NCBI GenBank assembly: GCA_009838645.1
Contig: VXRC01000040.1
Location: forward strand, 1 to 34,021
Length of the DNA stretch: 34,021 nt
Direction of reading: 5' to 3'
Source of the DNA: Gemmatimonadota bacterium
GTDB taxonomy: Bacteria; JAAXHH01
Shown here: positions 8,350 to 14,668 of the stretch, piece after piece
Layout of the letters: every line of letters begins with the position of its first letter
Position numbering within the stretch: the first letter of the stretch is position 1
Notes under the pieces: generated by a model
Told to the model about the DNA's origin: nothing
The model's input: the letters and a program-made list of their open reading frames with translations, nothing else
The model's database searches: none
Program-made: the position numbers and the translations under genes

Positions 8350-9405
8350 TTACTCCCGCGGCAGGTGATAACCGTCCTTCATCACGGGGATCCGGTAGAG
8401 CCCGGTACCCGCGGTGATGTACAGGATCTTGCTGTTCTCGCTGCGGCCGAAGCCCACGTTGGTGGGCAGCACACCGGTGGGGATGAAGGCCTTTTCGGTC
8501 CCGTCCGGCGCGCGGATGGCGATGCCCGGCCGGGTCACGTCGCGTTCGGACACGTACAGGTTGCCTTCGACGTCGACGACCAGGCCGTCGGGCCCGTCCT
8601 CGGGCAGATAGTCCACGAGAACGCTCCGGAACGTGGCGGACCCGTCCTCGTGCAGGTCGTAGGCCAGCAGGGCCATGCGTCCCTTGTGCACGGGGATGTC
8701 GAGGGTGATCTTGCCCAGGTCGATGGAACCGTTGTCGTTGCTGACCACGTAGAGGGTCTTCTGGTCGGGAGAGACCACCACGCCGTTCGGCTTGCCCGCG
8801 TCGGTGATGATCCGGTGGATCGAGCCGTCCGTGTCGATGCGGTACACGGCCATCACGGGCTGTTCCACCGATTCGTTGCCGATGTACTTGGGATCGCTGA
8901 AGTACACCCTTCCCTGCTCGTCGATGGCTACGTCATTCGGGGCGTTGAAGGGCCGCCCCTCGTACTCGTGGGCGATGATGTAGGCCTTGCCCGTCTTCAT
9001 GTCCGTCCGCGTCACACGCCGTCCGCCCTGGTCGGCGCCCTCCGCGGCAATGAGCCGGTCCTGTGCGTCGAACTTGATGCCGTTGGACATCCCGCTGGGC
9101 GACCGGAATATAGTGGTCTCGCCCGTATCAGGGTCGTATCGCCAGATGTGGCCGGCCTCGATGCCATCCGCCCCCGCCGACGTGGTGAAGGTGATGTCGC
9201 TGAAGTAGATCATCCCGTCCGGGCCCTCGGCCGGGCTCTCGGTCAGGGCAAGGCCCTCGTTGAACACCATCTCGAGGCGGGCGTCGGGCGAGATGAACTC
9301 CGGATCGCCGAAGGGCGGATCGGCTTCCTGGGCCTGGAGCGGTGCTGCGAGCAGCGGAACGGCGAGCAACAGGCCAATTATTGGAATAGCGTGACGAAAG
9401 GACAT
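8350..9405 (-). CDS. Secreted SMP-30/gluconolactonase-like beta-propeller protein
   Basis: A 351-aa protein with a Sec signal peptide (hydrophobic IIGLLLAVPLLAAPLQAQ, probable cut after AQA) followed by a six-bladed SMP-30/gluconolactonase/LRE-like propeller. Motifs fit the family's metal-binding residues: Glu in LTESPAEGPDG, Asn in NAPNDVAIDEQGRVYFSDP, and Asp in KPNGVVVSPDQKTLYVVS. It ends with a blade resembling the first (FGRSENSKILYIT). Family members hydrolyse sugar lactones with a divalent metal; secretion implies action in the periplasm. ATG 9405 has AGGAG 9 nt upstream. The gene precedes the SSF symporter, so a joint job in lactone hydrolysis and uptake is plausible but inferred. A promoter candidate lies at 9528-9556. 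Confidence 0.85.
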   Translation of the reverse strand: MSFRHAIPIIGLLLAVPLLAAPLQAQEADPPFGDPEFISPDARLEMVFNEGLALTESPAEGPDGMIYFSDITFTTSAGADGIEAGHIWRYDPDTGETTIFRSPSGMSNGIKFDAQDRLIAAEGADQGGRRVTRTDMKTGKAYIIAHEYEGRPFNAPNDVAIDEQGRVYFSDPKYIGNESVEQPVMAVYRIDTDGSIHRIITDAGKPNGVVVSPDQKTLYVVSNDNGSIDLGKITLDIPVHKGRMALLAYDLHEDGSATFRSVLVDYLPEDGPDGLVVDVEGNLYVSERDVTRPGIAIRAPDGTEKAFIPTGVLPTNVGFGRSENSKILYITAGTGLYRIPVMKDGYHLPRE

Positions 9406-9527
9406 GCTTCGGTCTCCTATGACAGCATCCGTTTAAAACGGTCACGAGACAGGTGTTCCGACTTGAACCCTGTCTGATCGAAACCGGCTTTATCGAGGGA
9501 AGAATCGAGGTAATTGGAATACCTGCC

Positions 9528-9556
9528 AGACTATTCCAGATGGTGCGTACCGTCAA
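9528..9556 (-). promoter_or_regulatory. Promoter candidate for the SMP-30/SSF genes
   Basis: Minus strand: -35 TTGACG (9551-9556), 17-nt spacer, weak -10 TAGTCT (9528-9533). The leader to ATG 9405 would be about 115 nt. Its -35 box is one arm of the inverted repeat at 9550-9597. Confidence 0.35.
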
Positions 9557-9597
9557 GGGATTTCGAAGGGCGCCGACCGGTGATCTTTCCTTGACGG
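9550..9597. promoter_or_regulatory. Inverted repeat containing back-to-back -35 boxes
   Basis: Perfect 9-bp arms CCGTCAAGG (9550-9558) and CCTTGACGG (9589-9597), 39 bp apart start to start, lie in the 278-bp divergent gap between the SMP-30 and class-V genes. Each arm holds a TTGACG -35 box pointing outward. A single regulator bound here could control both directions. The rest of the gap holds nothing I can assign. Confidence 0.45.
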
Positions 9598-9619
9598 CGG
9601 GTACCGGATCCTGTACCGT
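9591..9619 (+). promoter_or_regulatory. Promoter candidate for the class-V aminotransferase gene
   Basis: Plus strand: -35 TTGACG (9591-9596), 17-nt spacer, weak -10 TACCGT (9614-9619). The leader to ATG 9684 would be about 58 nt and carries AAGGAGA before the start codon. Confidence 0.3.
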
Positions 9620-9683
9620 CCCTGGTACGCCATACCCAGCATAAAAACATCATTCAACATGTAAATACAACAAGGAGAAACTC

Positions 9684-10946
9684 ATGTCCGTATCGAGACG
9701 GGAGTTCATGGGCATCGTGTCGACGGCCGCTCTTGCGGGCGTCGCCGGTTCAGCGTGCGGAAACGAAGCGGCTCAGGCCCCGGGCGACGCCACGGCGCAG
9801 GTCCCCTCCGGCGACGATCCACTGGGCGTTCGCGCGGATTTTCCTGCCGCCACTGAATCCCTTTACCTGAACACGCCTTACATCGGTCCGTCGCCCCAGC
9901 CCGCGGTGGACAGGACCATCGAGTTCCTCGCGGCCAAGTCCCGTGATCCCGTCCTGCTCGGCGACATGCTCGATGAGGAGGAAGCCGTGCGGGAGAAGTT
10001 TTCCCGCCTCATCCGCGCCCAGATCGGGGAAGTCGGCCTGGTGTCGTCCACCAGCGAGGGCGAGAACATCGTGGTCAATTCCCTGGGCCTGAAGGCCGGC
10101 GACAACGTGGTGATCGACGATCTCCACTACATGACGTCGCTGGTGATGTACAGCCAGTTGGCCGAGACCCTGGGCATCGAAACGCGCATCGTCCGGAACG
10201 TGGACGGCGTGGCTTCGCCCGAAGCCTTCGCCGACATGGTGGACGAGAACACGAAGCTGGTCTCCGTGGCGTGGATTTCCAACCGGAACGGCTACCGCCA
10301 CGACCTGAACGCCCTGGCGGACGTGGCCCATGCGAGCGGCGCGTACCTGTATGCGGACGCCGTACAGGGAGTCGGCATGCTCGATCTCGACGTGGGTCCG
10401 ACGGGGGTCGATTTCCTCACCACGGGGTCGTACAAATGGCTGCTCGGCGGCTTCGGCGTGGCGCCGTTCTACGTGCGGGAATCCGTGATGGACGTGGTGA
10501 AACCCGATCGCCTGGGGTGGAGAATGGTGGACGAACGGCTGCCCGACTACCAGTATACGATTTACTCCGACGCCAGGAAGTTCGGGTATGCCACACCGGC
10601 CTTTGCGGCGATCTACCAGCTTTCCGGGTCGCTGGAGTACCTGTTGAACGTGGGCACCGACCGGATCGAGCAGCACACGGTCGCCCTGGCGCACCGCCTG
10701 TACGCCGGACTGACCGAGCAGGGGTTCGAGGTCTTTACGCCGCCCGGCAATCAGTCCGCCATCGTGTCCTTCAACCACGGCGCCGACTACGAAACGATCA
10801 GCGGGCAGCTCGCCGAGGCGGGCGTCCGGCTGTCCTTCCGGGAGGGCAATGCCCAGATCCGCGTGGGTCCCGCCCTGTTCAACAACGAGCAGGACATCGA
10901 CGCGTTCCTGGACATCACGAAGGGCTGGAGGGAGGCGGCCAGCTAG
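9684..10946 (+). CDS. Tat-exported class-V aminotransferase-like PLP protein
   Basis: A 420-aa fold-type I PLP protein of the class-V (isopenicillin-N epimerase / cysteine desulfurase-like) family. The N-terminus has a twin-arginine signal (SRREFMG at 4-10, then a weak hydrophobic stretch) and ends AGSAC, an imperfect lipobox with Cys25. The catalytic part shows STSEGENIVVN (PLP phosphate site), YADAVQGVGMLDLDV (Asp-Ala-Xaa-Gln that stacks on PLP) and TTGSYKWLLGGFG with Schiff-base Lys251. Tat transports folded, cofactor-loaded proteins, so a periplasmic or membrane-anchored PLP enzyme is implied. AAGGAG sits about 8 nt before ATG 9684. The stop TAG shares a CTAG with the stop of the convergent transporter gene. 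Substrate unknown; it is not a standard IscS, since it lacks an evident catalytic-Cys loop. Confidence 0.85.
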   Translation: MSVSRREFMGIVSTAALAGVAGSACGNEAAQAPGDATAQVPSGDDPLGVRADFPAATESLYLNTPYIGPSPQPAVDRTIEFLAAKSRDPVLLGDMLDEEEAVREKFSRLIRAQIGEVGLVSSTSEGENIVVNSLGLKAGDNVVIDDLHYMTSLVMYSQLAETLGIETRIVRNVDGVASPEAFADMVDENTKLVSVAWISNRNGYRHDLNALADVAHASGAYLYADAVQGVGMLDLDVGPTGVDFLTTGSYKWLLGGFGVAPFYVRESVMDVVKPDRLGWRMVDERLPDYQYTIYSDARKFGYATPAFAAIYQLSGSLEYLLNVGTDRIEQHTVALAHRLYAGLTEQGFEVFTPPGNQSAIVSFNHGADYETISGQLAEAGVRLSFREGNAQIRVGPALFNNEQDIDAFLDITKGWREAAS

Positions 10947-12289
10947 CCGCGCCTTCTGCCCATGCGCCACCGGACCACGATCGTTTCCGTGACGAATCCA
11001 CTGTAGAGGGCGGCCACGCCGCGGATCGCCCCGTGCAGGTCGAAGAGCGCGAGTACGTTCACGACGATGACGATCGCGCCGGCCCGGGCGGGTCCGCTCG
11101 GCGCGATGGCGCCCGTCCGGTGGTCCCGCAGCGCGATCCCGTGGAGGTAGGACCGGATCGTGACGGCCAGCGGAAAGAAAGAGAAGATGATCAGTGGCAC
11201 GGTGCAGCGCACGGCGAAATCGTGATCCACGCCGATCAGGGTCTCCAGCAGGAAAAACCTCACCGGGGTCCAGAACATCAGGACCATGGTCCCAAAGGAA
11301 ATCAGACCGCAGACTGCCGTGAACCGGCGGATGATCCGGCCTCCCGGGTCCTGCCGCTGAAAGGCGGGCGGCAGGTTCTTGAGTTCGTTCAACCACCCAT
11401 AGGGCAGGTGGGCGAGGGCGTACACGATGGTGAGCACGGCCAGGGATTCCGTGCCGTCGGCCCCCCGGGCGACGAAGAGGTTGATGATGGGCCGGCTCAA
11501 GGCCTGTATGCCGATCGTTACCGCCAGGGGCCAGTAGAACCGCAGTACGTAGCCCGTGGTCAGCGGGTACTGTCTCCAGGAGACCGGTTCTCGGGCCGTA
11601 TCCTGACCCACATCCTGCCCGGCCGCTAGCTCCCCTTCAGCGCTCCCACCCCTCCGCAGCGATCTCCGAGCGAACCGCCGATAGCCGTAGATGATCACCA
11701 CCAGTTCCGTCAGGACGCCGAAGTAGGTCGCGGCCACAGGCAGCAGAATGGGATCGGCCTGAACGGTCGGCGTCGGAAGAAACAGGAACACGGACACCAC
11801 GCTCATGCTGATGCCCGCCATCATGGCATAACTGATGATGTCGGTCCGCCGCACCCGCAACAGCAGACCCGACAGGAACCTCGTGATCCCCACGATCAGC
11901 GGAATGGGCAGCAGGAGTCCGAGCGCGCGGCGCACCGTGCCGCCGAGGGCCGGGTCCACGGCGTGAAGCTCGTCGATCACCCACAGTCCCACCGGTGTGA
12001 ACGCCAGACACGCCAGGACGAGGAAGTGCACGCCGCCGAACCCGGCGACGCATCGAAACACGGTGAGGAAGGTCGCCCGGTCCCGGACGAGGACCATGGA
12101 CATCTGCCGGGTCTGGGAGACGGTGCCGGTCAGGAAAGACGTCAGCCCCCAGGCGATACCGTACGCCGCAAGGGTTTCGGTGGGTCGGGGCACACGGGCA
12201 ATGCCGCCGTTGATGACCTGGATGCCCAGTTCGTAGATCAGTTCGGTGATGACGAGGGGGAGGAGGAACCAGAATAAGGTCCGGTACAT
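10943..12289 (-). CDS. MATE/ANKH-like (MOP superfamily) membrane transporter
   Basis: A 448-aa polytopic inner-membrane protein with roughly 12 hydrophobic helices in two halves, separated by a basic/polar loop near residues 205-245 (YRRFARRSLRRGG). The opening FWFLLPLVITELIYELGIQV and the segment NGGIARVPRPTETLAAYG resemble the MATE/MOP flippase superfamily, especially the bacterial relatives of ANKH. No experimental substrate is suggested by neighbours. No Shine-Dalgarno precedes ATG 12289; instead a good promoter (12298-12326) ends 8 nt upstream, so a leaderless or 2-nt-leader mRNA is likely. The gene ends in the CTAG shared with the upstream convergent class-V gene, leaving no space for a private terminator. 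Family call moderate; transport direction and cargo unknown. Confidence 0.7.
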   Translation of the reverse strand: MYRTLFWFLLPLVITELIYELGIQVINGGIARVPRPTETLAAYGIAWGLTSFLTGTVSQTRQMSMVLVRDRATFLTVFRCVAGFGGVHFLVLACLAFTPVGLWVIDELHAVDPALGGTVRRALGLLLPIPLIVGITRFLSGLLLRVRRTDIISYAMMAGISMSVVSVFLFLPTPTVQADPILLPVAATYFGVLTELVVIIYGYRRFARRSLRRGGSAEGELAAGQDVGQDTAREPVSWRQYPLTTGYVLRFYWPLAVTIGIQALSRPIINLFVARGADGTESLAVLTIVYALAHLPYGWLNELKNLPPAFQRQDPGGRIIRRFTAVCGLISFGTMVLMFWTPVRFFLLETLIGVDHDFAVRCTVPLIIFSFFPLAVTIRSYLHGIALRDHRTGAIAPSGPARAGAIVIVVNVLALFDLHGAIRGVAALYSGFVTETIVVRWRMGRRRG

Positions 12290-12297
12290 GGTAGGAG

Positions 12298-12326
12298 AGT
12301 ATAGCCGGGCCGGTTACGAGGGTCAA
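12298..12326 (-). promoter_or_regulatory. Strong sigma70-like promoter for the MATE-like gene
   Basis: Minus strand: -35 TTGACC (12321-12326), 17-nt spacer, -10 TATACT (12298-12303), each 5 of 6 to consensus. Eight nt separate the -10 from ATG 12289 and there is no Shine-Dalgarno, so translation must start at or within a couple of nt of the 5' end. Confidence 0.6.
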
Positions 12327-12345
12327 GGATGGGGAAATCGGGGGG

Positions 12346-12383
12346 ATCCGGCGCGACCTGCACGGTGGTAATCCGGCGCGACC
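12346..12383. repeat. 13-bp direct repeat pair
   Basis: ATCCGGCGCGACC occurs at 12346-12358 and again at 12371-12383, 25 bp apart, in the gap between the MATE-like promoter and the stop of the PLP lyase gene. No function is evident. Confidence 0.4.
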
Positions 12384-12386
12384 CGC

Positions 12387-13481
12387 TCAAGGCTCGAATC
12401 GCGTAAACTCCACCGGGGGAAACTGCCCGGCATAGGCGTGGACCGCCGGGGTGCCGCCCAGGTGCATGAGCAGTATCCGCGAGTCCGGTTCGAACCGCCC
12501 TTCGCCCGCGAGGTTGAGCAGGCCGCGGATCGCCTTCCCCTCGTAGACGGGATCGGCCATGATCCCCTCGCTGCGCGCGAGAAGCTGGATCCCATGGAGC
12601 ACCTCTTCGTTCGCGACGCCATAGGGATCGGCCGTGGCGGCCATGATCTCAACGTCATCGGGACGGACGCGCTGCGGCAGGGCCAGGGTCTCCAGCGTAG
12701 CATTAGCCAATCGCAGTACCCGCGACTTCTTGATCTCGACCTCGTTATCGTCCGACACGCCGATCACGCGCGTGGCGGCTTCCATCGCCGCGAAACCGGC
12801 GATCAGTCCGGACTGCGTGCTGCTGCTGCCCGTGCAGTGCACCACGTAGTCGAAATGAAGGTCCTGGTCGCGCGACTGCCGCGTGATCTCGGCAGCGCAG
12901 GCGACATAGCCCATGCTGCCCAGTGGGTGATCGGATGCACCGCCCGGGATGAGATAAGGTTGGTGTCCCTTCCCGCGCAGGTGTTCGGACAGATCTTCAA
13001 GCGGACTCTTGTCCTCGATGGATCGTTCGCGGTCGTCCAGGTAGAGTTCGGCGCCCAGGATATTGCTGAGCAGGATGTTGCCCACGTGCCGGTATCCGGG
13101 TCCCGCATCCCTGGTCCAGGCGCAGTGCATTAGCGCGCACCGCAACCCGCACCGAGCCGCCGCGGCCGCCGTCTGCCGGGTGTGGTTCGACTGGATGGCC
13201 CCGACCGTGACCAGGGTGTCGGCGCCCGTTCGCAGGGCGTCGCCCACCAGGAATTCCAGCTTGCGCGACTTGTTTCCGCCCCCCGCCAGCCCGGTCAGAT
13301 CGTCGCGTTTGATCCAGAGCTCGGGTCCACCCAGGTGCGAGCCGAAATGCGCGAGTCGATGGATCGGCGTGGGCAGTTGAACCAACGGGGCGCGAGGCAG
13401 GTCGGGCAACTGATACAACCAGTCGGCGAGTTCCCGTGTATTCGTCACATCGATTTCCCTCGGTGCGGGCAACAGGGTCAT
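12387..13481 (-). CDS. D-cysteine desulfhydrase / ACC deaminase family PLP enzyme
   Basis: A 364-aa fold-type II PLP enzyme of the DcyD/AcdS family (D-cysteine to pyruvate, ammonia and sulfide, or ACC to 2-oxobutyrate and ammonia). Motifs: PTPIHRL, ELWIKRDDLTG, GGGNKSRKLEFLVGDAL with Schiff-base Lys71, TVGAIQSNHTRQTAAAAA (SNHxRQ binds the substrate carboxylate) and the glycine/serine phosphate loop CTGSSSTQSGL. The C-terminal DPVYEGKAIRGL is also typical. I start at ATG 13481 because the family begins about 30-40 residues before PTP; the frame stays open to 13694, adding 71 residues with no family resemblance. Neither start has a Shine-Dalgarno. Motifs alone do not separate the two activities; desulfhydrase is more likely in a free-living bacterium. 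Confidence 0.85.
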   Translation of the reverse strand: MTLLPAPREIDVTNTRELADWLYQLPDLPRAPLVQLPTPIHRLAHFGSHLGGPELWIKRDDLTGLAGGGNKSRKLEFLVGDALRTGADTLVTVGAIQSNHTRQTAAAAARCGLRCALMHCAWTRDAGPGYRHVGNILLSNILGAELYLDDRERSIEDKSPLEDLSEHLRGKGHQPYLIPGGASDHPLGSMGYVACAAEITRQSRDQDLHFDYVVHCTGSSSTQSGLIAGFAAMEAATRVIGVSDDNEVEIKKSRVLRLANATLETLALPQRVRPDDVEIMAATADPYGVANEEVLHGIQLLARSEGIMADPVYEGKAIRGLLNLAGEGRFEPDSRILLMHLGGTPAVHAYAGQFPPVEFTRFEP

Positions 13482-13722
13482 TGGATTGTTTCTGAAATCT
13501 GGATCCACTGCGCGCTGTCGCGCAACACTAAACTTTCCGGCTACCGGGAATCTTCCTTGTTTGCCCCATGGCCAGTATGTATTTTGGGGCGGTGTTTCCG
13601 CGAGATCGAAGTTGAAATCGTCCCGTTCACGCAGGACGGTCCTCGCCGGGAAGCTGAATTGATGTTGTTGCGTCATAACCGATAAAAACAACAATCACAT
13701 ACAGTTACACTCGGAGAGTTCA

Positions 13723-14646
13723 TTGGGAACTGTCCCCCGCGATCACTGGCTCATCGGTTCCAAGGGCGTATACCACGGCACCATCGGCGGATCCTGGACG
13801 CGCATCGGCGCCCAGGAGTACGGTATTTCGAGCCTGATCCGTGAACCGGGCCGCCTGGTGGCGGGTGCGAGCTGGGGCAGCGGACTCTGGGAGTGGCCAA
13901 CCACCACGGGCCAGTCGGGCCAGTCGGACCAGCCTGCACCTGCCGGCCAGGCCGACCAGGCCGACCGCTGGAAGCAACTGCACGACGAGACGCTCACCGA
14001 GATCATGGCCATCGCACCGATCGAAGGATCGCCGGGCGTGGTCGCTGGATCTCCTTACGGCATCGCCACGGGTCGCTATGACGACCTCGGGGCAGTCCGC
14101 TGGACGCATCACTCGGACGCGCTCCGCGTCAATGAGCGATTCACCAATGCCATCCTCGTGCATCCGGAAGAGCCCACGACGTGGTTGATCGGCACCGAAG
14201 GCGGCGTCCTTATCGCGGACGACTCGGGAGCGGCGTGGCGGCGGACCAGTATCTCGGGTACGGCCGTTCGCGCGCTGGCACATATACGCGGTCAGTTCTG
14301 GGCGGGCACGGACGATCGGGGGATCTGGCGCAGCGAGGACGGCGAACGTTGGGATTCGGCGGGTCATACGGCGGACGGCGGCGCGGTCTTCGAACTGATG
14401 CGGGCCGGCGAAGATATCGTTGCCGCCACGGAACACGGCGTGGCCATCGGCGATGGGTCGGGCCACTGGGTACGAAGGGGACCCCGCCACCTGTGCGCGG
14501 CCGTGCGATGCCATCCCGGTTCGACGTCGACCTGGCTGGCCGGCGCCACGCCGAGCGGACTGTGGTACACGGAAGACGGCGGTCATGCGTGGCATCAAAT
14601 ACCGGGATTCGTAAACGTTCGCGCAATCATTGCGCCTGAAGCATAG
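13723..14646 (+). CDS. BNR/Ycf48-like beta-propeller protein, cytoplasmic
   Basis: A 307-aa protein of repeated beta-blade units with Asp-box-like turns: WLIGSKGVYHGTIGGSW, WLIGTEGGVLIADDSGAAW, WAGTDDRGIWRSEDGERW and LWYTEDGGHAWHQIPG. This is the pattern of BNR/sialidase-like or Ycf48-like propellers, usually ligand-binding scaffolds; no enzymatic residues stand out. No signal peptide is present. Start TTG 13723 is supported by GGAGAG 6 nt upstream. Residues around 63-82 are a low-complexity Gln triplet run encoded by a 9-nt repeat (13908-13970). It lies 22 bp before the 602-aa gene on the same strand and is probably co-transcribed. A weak promoter candidate TTGATG-N18-TAAAAA lies at 13659-13688, in the 241-bp gap 13482-13722, which otherwise holds only the possible N-terminal extension of the divergent lyase gene. 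Confidence 0.7.
   Translation: MGTVPRDHWLIGSKGVYHGTIGGSWTRIGAQEYGISSLIREPGRLVAGASWGSGLWEWPTTTGQSGQSDQPAPAGQADQADRWKQLHDETLTEIMAIAPIEGSPGVVAGSPYGIATGRYDDLGAVRWTHHSDALRVNERFTNAILVHPEEPTTWLIGTEGGVLIADDSGAAWRRTSISGTAVRALAHIRGQFWAGTDDRGIWRSEDGERWDSAGHTADGGAVFELMRAGEDIVAATEHGVAIGDGSGHWVRRGPRHLCAAVRCHPGSTSTWLAGATPSGLWYTEDGGHAWHQIPGFVNVRAIIAPEA
13908..13970 (+). repeat. 9-nt tandem repeat array inside a coding region
   Basis: Seven 9-nt units starting GGGCCAGTC GGGCCAGTC, then diverging (GGACCAGCC, CGGCCAGGC, CGACCAGGC). The period preserves the reading frame and encodes the triplet run GQS-GQS-DQP-APA-GQA-DQA. Related arrays occur at 20101-20190 and, with two copies only, 16284-16301. Confidence 0.7.
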
Positions 14647-14668
14647 TCAAACCCCCAAAAACCAACAC

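Noticed and set aside
9750-11396. Long open frame on the minus strand across the class-V gene (548 codons)
   Set aside because: It is antisense to a gene with clear PLP motifs and an RBS; its product is Arg/Gly/His-rich with no domain, typical of GC-rich shadow frames.
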